This document shows, one piece after another, positions 8,390 to 16,188 of a stretch of 64,000 bases of DNA. The notes beneath the pieces were generated by a model. The model ran no database searches, was not told the DNA's origin, and saw nothing but the letters and a program-made list of their open reading frames with translations. Origin of the DNA: Granulicella sp. dw_53. Its GTDB lineage: Bacteria > Acidobacteriota > Terriglobia > Terriglobales > Acidobacteriaceae. A program made the position numbers and the translations under genes. Numbering within the stretch: the first letter of the stretch is position 1; each line of letters opens with the position of its first letter. The stretch lies in the NCBI RefSeq assembly GCF_018449545.1, contig NZ_JAAVUR010000013.1, forward strand, positions 62,001-126,000, read 5' to 3'.

Positions 8390-11300
8390 TTATTGCACGT
8401 TGAGAACGACAGAAGTTGAATGCTGTAGAGACCCGCTGGTTCCTGTGATGGTGATGGTGAACGTCTGTTGCGGCTGCCCGAAGAAACCGTTGTTCGATCC
8501 GCATCCGCTTAATCCAATGAGCGCTCCTGCAGAGAAGACGTAGGCCAGCAGAGTCAAGAGGCGGACTTTACTGAATGCCCTACGGACTCTGCGCGAGACG
8601 GTCAGCGGAATCAAGAGTGCGAGGATAATACCTCCCAGACCTTCGATAGAGCCAGCAATTGCTACAGGCTTCGCGGTTTGTATTGTAAGAGTTGTGCTAA
8701 CGGCGGTGGGGCCTGGCGTTACCGTTGGCGGCACGAAGCTGTATGTCGCTCCTGGAGGGAGTCCTGAGGCGGTGAGCGTAATGGCTCCTGGGAAGACAAC
8801 GTTAGTCGGAGCCAGGGTGAAGACGTAGACCGCTGCTGCGCCTGGAACTACCGTTTGCGTGGATGGCGTGCCGGCGAGATTCAGCGAAAAATCCAGTACG
8901 ACAGCCGTAACGACGAAGGTGGCAGTCGAGGAGGTGAGACCTGTACTGGAAGCCGTGACTAGATATTTTCCTGCGGTTGGATAACTGATACCGCTAAGAT
9001 TCACTGCGGCAATACCATTTGTAGTGGTTGCGGTTACAGTCCTGGTAAAGCCGTTTGGACCTGTGATTGTCACAGAAATGGGGATGTTCGCTGTTAGAAC
9101 GACGGCGCTATTTGCGCTCTGTGCCGCGACGTTGACTACTCCGAGATTGCCTCCTGAGACGAGGGTGGCTGCAACTCCTGTAAGAGCGAGTTTTGTGGCT
9201 TGTACTGTTATAGGTGTTACTACGAACGGCGCTGTTGCTGATGTCAGACCTGTACTCGATGCCGTGACCGTGTAATTGCCGGCAGTGGGGTACGGTATGG
9301 CACTTAGATTGAAGCTGGCCAATCCATTGACTGCCGCGGCTGTTACGGTTTGGGAGAATCCGTTCGGCCCGGTAATCGTCAGTGTGATTGAGGCATTAGA
9401 CGTGGATACGACAGTGCCATTGCTGCTCTGTACTGCAACTCCGACAGTGCCCTGGCTCCCTCCAGCGGTCAAGGTCGGCGCAACTCCAGTGACCGCCAAC
9501 TGAGATGCCACGGGGGGTGTCACAGTAAAGGGCGCTGTCGCGGATGTGAGACCTGGACTTGACGCGGTCATCGTATAGCTACCGGGCGTGAGATAACTGA
9601 GGCTTCTGAGATCAAAGACCGCCAACCCATTGGCCGCTACTCCGGTTACGGTTTGAGAGTAAGCGTTGGGACCTACAATCGTCAGGGTTATCGCGGAGTT
9701 CGCGCTTGGAACGACTTCGCCGTCGCTGCTCTCGACCGAGACGCCGATGGTGCCCTGATTCCCTCCTGCGGCGACCGTCGGGGCGACTCCTGTCAGGGCC
9801 AGTTGCGTAGCAGGAAGCGTCACGATGAATTGCACCGGGACTGTGGAAGTGACGCCGGGACTCGATGCTGTCGCGGAGTAGGTCCCAACCGCGGGGTAGG
9901 TTGTGCTACTCAAATTGAAGGTCGCAACACCGTTCACGGATGTCGTCGTCACCGTCTGCGAATAACCGCCGGGTCCAGTGATGGTTAGTGTGATCGGAGC
10001 ATTGGCAGACGTAACCACAGTGCCATCGCTACTCTCCACTAAGACCTGAATGGTGCCCAGGTTCCCTCCTGCGGCTATCGTTGCGGGGATACCTTTCAAT
10101 TGAAGGATGTAGGTGCCCGTACCGTTCGCCGTTACCGACTGCATCGAGGTTGGATCGTTTCCGACGTTATCGGCGAGGGTCACAGTGCCGTTAAGTGCTC
10201 CCGCTGCGGTGGGAAGAAATTCAACGCCCAATACACAGCTTGCGCCCAAACTTAGGGTCGAGCTTGCGCTGCAGGTTGTATGTGCGCCCGAAAGGTTGAA
10301 ATTGGCTGAAGCCAGCAAGCTACTTACATTCAGCGAAGCATTTCCGTTGTTCGTGACCATCACGTCCTTGGCGAGAGAGGAGGCGCCTACGGTCACGGTT
10401 CCGAAGCTAAGAACGCCGTTTGCCACGGCTACCTTGCGGACGACGTTGTTATCGCTGTCGGCGATGTAGATGTTTCCGCTGCCATCCACCGTGACGTCTT
10501 CCAGGTAACTGAGGCCTGCTAGATTGGCGGCCGCACCGTCTCCTGTGTACGCCTCCGTTCCAGTCCTGCCACCACCGTTATAAACACCGGCGACGGTGGT
10601 GATCAGACCTGTGTTCGCGCTGACCTTCCGCACGATGAAGTTCGATGAATCGGCGATATAGACGTTTCCCGCAGCATCGACAGAGACACCTTCGGGATCG
10701 CATAGGGCGGCGAGTGTCGCGAGGCCATTGTCGCCCGAATAACCGCAGGTCGATCCAGGAGCAGCACCGGCATCTGTGGGAGCTATGCCAGCGATCGTTG
10801 TGATGATGCCGGTACCGACCGTGATCTTACGGACGACGTTGTTTCCATTGTCGGTGATGTAGAGGTTGCCGAGGCTATCGAGAGAGATACCGTCCGGAGA
10901 GGATAATTGAGCGCTTGTGGCTGCTCCTCCATCGCCGCTGAAGCCTATCCCACTGACGTAATTTCCAGCGACAGTGCTCAGGATACCGGTGCTGGCATCT
11001 ACCTTCCGTATGAGATGTTCAGCTACATCTGCGATGTAGATGTTGCCAGTCCCGTCGACCGCCACCGCTCCAGGTTGGGTCAGGGTGGCGCTCGTAGCTT
11101 GAACGCCATCTGCCGTGTGACCGCAGACGCCCACAGTGCCTGCTACCGTCGTCATGATTCCGGTGAGAGCATCCACCTTTTGGATGACACAGCTGCTGTC
11201 GTCGGCGATATAGATGTCACCGCTTCCACTGATTGCGATCCGCAGGGGATCCTGGAACGTGGCTCCGATCGCCGGCCCTCCGTTCCCCGTTAGAGGACCA

Positions 11301-12760
11301 CACGCTCCACTTCCCGCGATGGTGCTGGTGAGGCTCGTCGCAACTGCAAACTGTTGGACGACGCAGTTCTGATTGTCTGATGTGTAGACGTTTCCGGCAC
11401 TATCGGTTGCTATCCCACGAGGAAAGCCGCCGGTTTGTAGGGCTATCGGTAATGTGTTGATGACTCCCGCGTCGAAGCCGGCGAGCGGTCCAATCCCTTG
11501 ACCGTGTAGATACACCGTTGCCAGCAGGCCTGCCGCTGGCGGTTCGCCTCTGGGGAGGACTATGTTTCTCGTGCCAGAGCCCCGCGGTGAGACAAAGTTG
11601 TTGCTCGGTACCGATAGACCCGATACTTGTACCGCTCCCAGCCGGATGCCAGGCGCCAAAGGTTTGAAGGTAGCTGTTACAGAACAGGTACTGCCTTGGG
11701 TCAACAACCCGGTGCAGGTATCACTTGTCACAACAAAATCCAGATTCAGAGTCCCTTGTGTCACCACGCGAGCTGTAACCGTGGAGAAGTCGCTGTTTGG
11801 ATCGACATTGAAGTTAAGCGTGACGGTCTGACTGCAAGGTGATGGAGTGGCGGAAGCTGGGCACAAGTTGGCAGACCCAAGAGCTACAGCGCCCGGAGAG
11901 ATGATCTTGACTGAGCCGCCGCTGTAGTCTGCGACGTACACATTTCCTGTGCTGTCGATCGCAAGACCCGCTGGGGTCGACATCCCGTTCCCTAAGAAAC
12001 GAACCTTGCCACTTGGAGAGTACATCTGGACGGTTTGGTAACCGCTGTTAGTGACATAAGCATTTCCAACTTTGTCTAATGCCAGAGCTTGTGGATAGTT
12101 CTCAAGTGAGTTCTGAGGCATGACCATGGAGAAGGTTCCGTCGGGCGTGACCTTCTCGATCGTCCGGTTTCCAGAGTCCAGGACGTAAAGATTATCTGCT
12201 GAATCGACCGCGACTGACGTGGGATAGTTGATGGAGGCTGCCGCAACTTGTGTTTGAGTACCGCCGGTCGTCACCTTCACAACGCGGCTATTTCCCTGAT
12301 CGTCGATGTAGACGTTCCCCAGGCTATCGACGGCGACGCCATTTGGCTGCAACAGGCCAGTTCCTACTGGAATCTGCGCGCCGCCTCCTACCGGAATCTT
12401 AAGGACACGGTTGTTTCCATAGTCCGCTACGTAAATATTTCCTGCGCTATCCAATGTGATGGCACTGGGATTGAGGAGCGTAGAGCTGATCAGGGTCTGA
12501 GTGCCTACTGCATTCAACACTGTGATGTCGGTCGAATTGTTGTCCACCAGATAGCGAGTGCCGGACGAGTCGATCGCGATCGCTGTTGGGGAAGGCAGGG
12601 CAGTTACAGTCAAGGTTGTCTGCAAACCGGCGAAGCTTATCTCTTGACCGTGAAGCATGGCCGTAGACGTCAGCATGCCTACCGCAATCAACACTTTATT
12701 CAGTCTGCTTCGGAGAGAAGGGATGCCAATGGAACGACGGGGCGCGGAATGGAGACGCAT
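8390..12760 (-). CDS. Giant NHL-repeat / Ig-like surface protein
   Basis: A 1456-residue exported protein. In order: a signal region (residues 1-40), a first block of NHL beta-propeller repeats to about 290 (units such as GNVYVADYSGGSVKI), an Ig-like choice-of-anchor segment to about 400, a second NHL block to about 780 (GNIYIADSDNNVVRKV), a second anchor-type segment, four tandem Ig-like modules of about 99 residues (about 885-1285), a further Ig-like module, a hydrophobic segment ending in SRRVRR, a second hydrophobic segment ending LIGLSGCG, and a short tail. No catalytic motif is seen, so adhesion or binding is the likely role. GAGAGG lies 10 bases before ATG 12760. The gene leads an operon with the beta-barrel gene. 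Confidence 0.8.
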   Translation of the reverse strand: MRLHSAPRRSIGIPSLRSRLNKVLIAVGMLTSTAMLHGQEISFAGLQTTLTVTALPSPTAIAIDSSGTRYLVDNNSTDITVLNAVGTQTLISSTLLNPSAITLDSAGNIYVADYGNNRVLKIPVGGGAQIPVGTGLLQPNGVAVDSLGNVYIDDQGNSRVVKVTTGGTQTQVAAASINYPTSVAVDSADNLYVLDSGNRTIEKVTPDGTFSMVMPQNSLENYPQALALDKVGNAYVTNSGYQTVQMYSPSGKVRFLGNGMSTPAGLAIDSTGNVYVADYSGGSVKIISPGAVALGSANLCPASATPSPCSQTVTLNFNVDPNSDFSTVTARVVTQGTLNLDFVVTSDTCTGLLTQGSTCSVTATFKPLAPGIRLGAVQVSGLSVPSNNFVSPRGSGTRNIVLPRGEPPAAGLLATVYLHGQGIGPLAGFDAGVINTLPIALQTGGFPRGIATDSAGNVYTSDNQNCVVQQFAVATSLTSTIAGSGACGPLTGNGGPAIGATFQDPLRIAISGSGDIYIADDSSCVIQKVDALTGIMTTVAGTVGVCGHTADGVQATSATLTQPGAVAVDGTGNIYIADVAEHLIRKVDASTGILSTVAGNYVSGIGFSGDGGAATSAQLSSPDGISLDSLGNLYITDNGNNVVRKITVGTGIITTIAGIAPTDAGAAPGSTCGYSGDNGLATLAALCDPEGVSVDAAGNVYIADSSNFIVRKVSANTGLITTVAGVYNGGGRTGTEAYTGDGAAANLAGLSYLEDVTVDGSGNIYIADSDNNVVRKVAVANGVLSFGTVTVGASSLAKDVMVTNNGNASLNVSSLLASANFNLSGAHTTCSASSTLSLGASCVLGVEFLPTAAGALNGTVTLADNVGNDPTSMQSVTANGTGTYILQLKGIPATIAAGGNLGTIQVLVESSDGTVVTSANAPITLTITGPGGYSQTVTTTSVNGVATFNLSSTTYPAVGTYSATASSPGVTSTVPVQFIVTLPATQLALTGVAPTVAAGGNQGTIGVSVESSDGEVVPSANSAITLTIVGPNAYSQTVTGVAANGLAVFDLRSLSYLTPGSYTMTASSPGLTSATAPFTVTPPVASQLAVTGVAPTLTAGGSQGTVGVAVQSSNGTVVSTSNASITLTITGPNGFSQTVTAAAVNGLASFNLSAIPYPTAGNYTVTASSTGLTSATAPFVVTPITVQATKLALTGVAATLVSGGNLGVVNVAAQSANSAVVLTANIPISVTITGPNGFTRTVTATTTNGIAAVNLSGISYPTAGKYLVTASSTGLTSSTATFVVTAVVLDFSLNLAGTPSTQTVVPGAAAVYVFTLAPTNVVFPGAITLTASGLPPGATYSFVPPTVTPGPTAVSTTLTIQTAKPVAIAGSIEGLGGIILALLIPLTVSRRVRRAFSKVRLLTLLAYVFSAGALIGLSGCGSNNGFFGQPQQTFTITITGTSGSLQHSTSVVLNVQ
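8905..10110 (-). repeat. Four tandem ~300-bp repeats encoding Ig-like modules
   Basis: Within the NHL/Ig gene four consecutive units begin with variants of ALTGVAPTVAAGGNQGT and end with variants of TASSPGLTSATAPFTVT. They are similar but not identical at DNA level, which indicates old duplication with divergence. Such arrays can expand or contract by recombination. Confidence 0.8.
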
Positions 12761-13077
12761 TTAGGAGTACCTCTCTCGTGTTACTCGATACCGGTGAAAA
12801 CCTATAGTCGCGATGGAGAAACGACATGCTGGAAGCCAGCTTGACGTTCCGACCTAGCGATATAGGTCAGCGGTGCATTGAGAGAGGAATTTGTAACCCA
12901 GCAGACCTGTCGGCAGAATTGATATCGCTGCCTTCAACGTCTATCGAACGGATTGCCGAAGCCTACGCCGGGCGAAACACAAAAGATGTATCGCTTTGCT
13001 CATAATCGTCGAATTCGTACGGCCTCGATAACCAGACTATTAACCTATCTGCTAACACGAATGGTAGCCTTAAGCTT
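12761..13077. other. Intergenic region between divergent genes, nothing recognised
   Basis: This 317-base gap holds the promoters of the NHL operon (minus) and the small gene at 13078 (plus), but no good -35/-10 pair is visible. A short dyad GACCTA-N6-TAGGTC lies at about 12852-12869. I see no tRNA, riboswitch or small gene. Confidence 0.4.
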
Positions 13078-13302
13078 ATGAGTCAGATCGACCTACAGGA
13101 ACGCCTGACATATTTCGAGGCAAAGCTGGAAGAGGCTGTGCGCTTGTCCGCTGCAAAAAACCCCCATTCCCCTAAATTCAGCGCCGGTTTTACGACTACG
13201 AAGATGAAGGATTGGCGCGAGACCACTGCTTTGATCCAGGAAAGAATCACCAGGATCAAAGCTCAGCTCAAAGAAAAGACTGAAATCATAACCGACGTTT
13301 AG
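13078..13302 (+). CDS. Small coiled-coil-like hypothetical protein
   Basis: A 74-residue hydrophilic protein. Its two ends (LQERLTYFEAKLEEAVRL and ALIQERITRIKAQLKEK) have heptad-like spacing of hydrophobic residues and would form helices or a short coiled coil; the middle is polar. It has no signal peptide and no recognised domain. There is no clear ribosome site before ATG 13078, so the gene may be leaderless or not real, but the amino-acid composition is protein-like. Confidence 0.45.
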   Translation: MSQIDLQERLTYFEAKLEEAVRLSAAKNPHSPKFSAGFTTTKMKDWRETTALIQERITRIKAQLKEKTEIITDV

Positions 13303-13357
13303 CCTTAGTGATAACCTGTGAGGTTTCGGTGTGGCATCCTATCGGCAGGAGAATCCT

Positions 13358-13480
13358 ATGAAAAAGGTCGTCTTGTCAGCGCTAATTCTGCTGTTTACCA
13401 GCAGCACCTATGCTCAACACCGCCGTCCCTGTCGCGTCTGGAGAACCCGGCATCATCATCGCGTTTGCGTGAAGCGGTAG
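13358..13480 (+). CDS. 40-residue secreted Cys/His/Arg-rich peptide
   Basis: A very short gene with a strong ribosome site (AGGAG, 6 bases before ATG 13358). It encodes a clean signal peptide, MKKVVLSALILLFTSSTYAQ, followed by a 20-residue mature part, HRRPCRVWRTRHHHRVCVKR. The mature peptide has 11 basic residues counting histidine-free Arg/Lys and His together as more than half of its length, and two cysteines 12 residues apart that could form a disulfide hairpin. The triple His could bind metal. No known family is recognised. A cationic antimicrobial-like or metal-binding peptide is possible, but this is inference. It lies between two unrelated small genes on the same strand. Confidence 0.6.
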   Translation: MKKVVLSALILLFTSSTYAQHRRPCRVWRTRHHHRVCVKR

Positions 13481-13524
13481 AACGATACTGCCGCTAGCGA
13501 TATTGATTGAAATACATTGGAAGG

Positions 13525-14175
13525 ATGACTGTTAAGCCGCGCCTTGTCATCTTCGACCTAGATGGAACGATTGCAGATACCTTGGATCTGTTCTTGAATT
13601 GCTTCAACAAAGCTGCCGACATCTACAGCTTCAGTCACTTCGACGAGAAAAACATGACGTATCTGCGCAGTCTGGATGCTCGCCAGATCCTGTCGCATCA
13701 CCATGTGCCCCTGTTGAAGGTGCCATCCATTACTCGGTGGATGCGGAAGGCAATGGCACAGCAGATGAGTACCGTAAGCCTCTTTCCAGGCGTTGAGAAC
13801 ACCTTGAAGACGCTGCACGAGATGGGATTAACCCTCGCGATGCTTACATCGAATTCGATTGAGAACGTGACCACCGTCCTTGGTCTTCGCAATCTGGCTC
13901 GTTTCAACCTGGTCGAGTGTGGAACATCGATCTTCGGCAAAGCACACAAGCTTCGAAGGCTGGTCTCCAAGAGTGGCTATGCACCAGCGGAATCCCTTTA
14001 CGTGGGAGACGAGATCAGAGATATTCAAGCAGCAAAGCGCGCCTCCGTCCCCTTCATCGCTGCCGGTTATGGCTATACCCTTCCAGAGGCTCTGCTTCAG
14101 GCAGGCGCGAGGCGATGCGTAGCCGAGATCGGGGAGATCAGCGAGCTCATTCGTTCGTTCCCTTTCGATGAATAA
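13525..14175 (+). CDS. HAD-superfamily phosphatase, phosphoglycolate phosphatase-like
   Basis: A 216-residue cytoplasmic hydrolase. Motif I is IFDLDGTIADT at residues 8-18 with both catalytic aspartates, motif II is the T/S in LAMLTSNS (about 112-119), the motif III lysine is in GKAHKL, and motif IV is YVGDEIRDIQAA with the acidic pair. A helical cap lies between motifs I and II, as in Gph-like members. The ATG at 13525 gives the family N-terminus; a TTG at 13507 is an alternative start, and neither has a well-spaced ribosome site. Substrate cannot be told from sequence; phosphoglycolate or other small phosphate esters are typical. Confidence 0.8.
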   Translation: MTVKPRLVIFDLDGTIADTLDLFLNCFNKAADIYSFSHFDEKNMTYLRSLDARQILSHHHVPLLKVPSITRWMRKAMAQQMSTVSLFPGVENTLKTLHEMGLTLAMLTSNSIENVTTVLGLRNLARFNLVECGTSIFGKAHKLRRLVSKSGYAPAESLYVGDEIRDIQAAKRASVPFIAAGYGYTLPEALLQAGARRCVAEIGEISELIRSFPFDE

Positions 14176-14264
14176 GCATCGAGTCCCGGTTAGTAACCGT
14201 CAAAAATGCACATTGGATCGCAACCTGCCAGGCCAGAATCCTCGGAGCATGAGAAAATTTCTAT

Positions 14265-14468
14265 ATGAGTGATTTTATTCCTAAAGCAAACGGAGTAAAG
14301 ATTGGCGGTCTAGGCCGAAAAGCGCAGAAGCTACAGGCAGCACGCGAAAAGGCCGCCCAGATAAACAGTGGCGCGAAACCAGTTCCCGGAGCGTCCGTGG
14401 CCTCGTTTAAGGCAAAAGACTCTTTTGCCAACACGAAGAAGACGACGTTCCAGCGCAAAGCTGTCTAG
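14265..14468 (+). CDS. Small basic hypothetical protein
   Basis: A 67-residue protein rich in Lys and Ala (RKAQKLQAAREKAAQINSG), with no cysteine, signal peptide or membrane segment. The basic, low-complexity character suggests nucleic-acid binding, but there is no recognised domain. It starts with ATG 14265 without a clear ribosome site and ends before the convergent hyuB gene. Confidence 0.5.
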   Translation: MSDFIPKANGVKIGGLGRKAQKLQAAREKAAQINSGAKPVPGASVASFKAKDSFANTKKTTFQRKAV

Positions 14469-14553
14469 GCACTTAGCGCAGAGATGTTGTGTCACCCTCG
14501 ATGGCCGGCCCGGTATGTTTTGACGAACGTGCTGGGCCGTATTGAGTCAGGCG

Positions 14554-16185
14554 TCACTCCTCTTGCCTTCCCCATCCGCCACCTCCTGGCGTCTCAACAC
14601 GGATCACGGCACCCGCAGGCGCGTCGAAGCTGCATTTACCGGGCAGGGCAGTTGCTTTCTCGTCCAAAAGAAGCAGCGACTTGCCAAGTGCGCCGGAAGA
14701 TCCGCCGGCCAGTCCGTAGGGTGCAAAGATCCTGCGATCCATCAACATGGTCACCTTGGCCGAGTTCAGGAGTTCGATCTCGCGGATGATGCCATCACCT
14801 CCACGATACAGCCCGCCCCCACCGGAGTCCGGCCGGTAGGAGTAAGAACGGACGCGGAAGGGATAGGCATATTCGAGCGCCTCAACCGGTGTGTTGAGCG
14901 AATTTGTCATGTGCGTGTGTATGCCGGAGACGCCATCCGCGTTCGGTCGTGCGCCCATACCGCCGGCGATGGTCTCGTAGTAGGCGAAAGGCTTCCCCGT
15001 ACGGGTATCGACGCCGCCAATCGTAAGGTTGTTCATCGTTCCCGAGCTTGCCGCCGGAATTCGCCCAGGAAGGGCCTGAGCTAATGCTCGGAGCAGCACA
15101 TCGACGATTCGTTGCGAGGTCTCGACGTTTCCTCCCGCGACAGGGGCGGGCAACTCTGCGTCGACGATGCTTCCCCGCTCTGTGATCACTTGCACCGGTC
15201 TCATCAGACCTGCAGTTGCTGGGGCGTCTTCGGGGAGAAGACAGCGCATGACGTAATAGACCGCCGAATAGGTGATGGCGTAGACAGCGTTGATGCTGCT
15301 GGCTACCTGCGGGCTGGACCCAGCAAAGTCTACGGTGACCGAGCGATCCTCTGCATTGAGTTTGATCGTGACTCGTATGCAGATGGGGACATCGTTGAAG
15401 CCGTCGTTATCGAGAAAGTCTTCCGCGGTAACGCTGTCGCTTGCTATCTCTGCGAGTTGAGCGCGCATGAGCCGTTCGGAGTAGTCCATGAGATCGGCTG
15501 AAAGCTTGCGGATGGATTGGATGCCGTACTTCTCTATCAGCTCGTGAAGGCGGATCTCGCCGACGCGGCAGGCTCCGATCTGGGACATAAGATCGCCACG
15601 ACGTTCATCCGGAGTGCGAACGTTATGCAGGATCATCTGAAGGATGCTGTCGTTCAAAGTACCTTCTTCCAGAATGCGCACAGGCGGAATGCGCAGGCCC
15701 TCCTGATAGATCTCGCGACAGAGCCCCATGGAGCCCGGATACATCCCCCCCACGTCTGCATGATGTGCGCGGACAGCGATATATAGGAGAGGAGTCTCAG
15801 GTGCAGTGGGTGGGAAGACGCCGAGAACCATCGTGATGTCCGGCAGGTGGGTTCCACCAGCGTAGGGATCGTTCAGGATGGCGACATCTCCCGGACGAAG
15901 TTTCATCGCCTCCATTACGGCTTTGACGGACATAGGCATCGATCCCAGGTGGACCGGCATATGGTCGCCCATGGCGATGACGTGTCCTGCTTCATCGAAG
16001 ACTGCGCAGGAGTAATCACGACGCTCTTTGATATTCGGAGAGAAGGAGGTACGGCGGAGTGCGGCGCCCATCTCTTCCGCTACCGAATGAGTGGCGCTCT
16101 TGAAGACTGCTAGCTCGATCGGATCGCTCTCCGTCCCGAAGAAGGATGTATCAGAGACTTGATGCAGATCAGTGGAAAGTGGCAT
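14554..16185 (-). CDS. hyuB: Hydantoinase B / 5-oxoprolinase beta-type subunit
   Basis: A 543-residue cytoplasmic protein of the hydantoinase B/oxoprolinase family, full length for the family. Signature stretches are DYSCAVFDEAGHVIAMGDHMP (about 56), LNDPYAGGTHLPDITMV (about 104) and the glycine-rich C-terminus YRPDSGGGGLYRGGDG. With HyuA it forms an enzyme that couples ATP hydrolysis to ring opening of 5-oxoproline, hydantoins or related compounds; the exact ring is not readable from sequence. It starts 3 bases after the hyuA stop on the minus strand, so the two are translationally coupled. It is the last gene of the GntR-hyuA-hyuB operon. Confidence 0.9.
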   Translation of the reverse strand: MPLSTDLHQVSDTSFFGTESDPIELAVFKSATHSVAEEMGAALRRTSFSPNIKERRDYSCAVFDEAGHVIAMGDHMPVHLGSMPMSVKAVMEAMKLRPGDVAILNDPYAGGTHLPDITMVLGVFPPTAPETPLLYIAVRAHHADVGGMYPGSMGLCREIYQEGLRIPPVRILEEGTLNDSILQMILHNVRTPDERRGDLMSQIGACRVGEIRLHELIEKYGIQSIRKLSADLMDYSERLMRAQLAEIASDSVTAEDFLDNDGFNDVPICIRVTIKLNAEDRSVTVDFAGSSPQVASSINAVYAITYSAVYYVMRCLLPEDAPATAGLMRPVQVITERGSIVDAELPAPVAGGNVETSQRIVDVLLRALAQALPGRIPAASSGTMNNLTIGGVDTRTGKPFAYYETIAGGMGARPNADGVSGIHTHMTNSLNTPVEALEYAYPFRVRSYSYRPDSGGGGLYRGGDGIIREIELLNSAKVTMLMDRRIFAPYGLAGGSSGALGKSLLLLDEKATALPGKCSFDAPAGAVIRVETPGGGGWGRQEE

Positions 16186-16188
16186 CGA

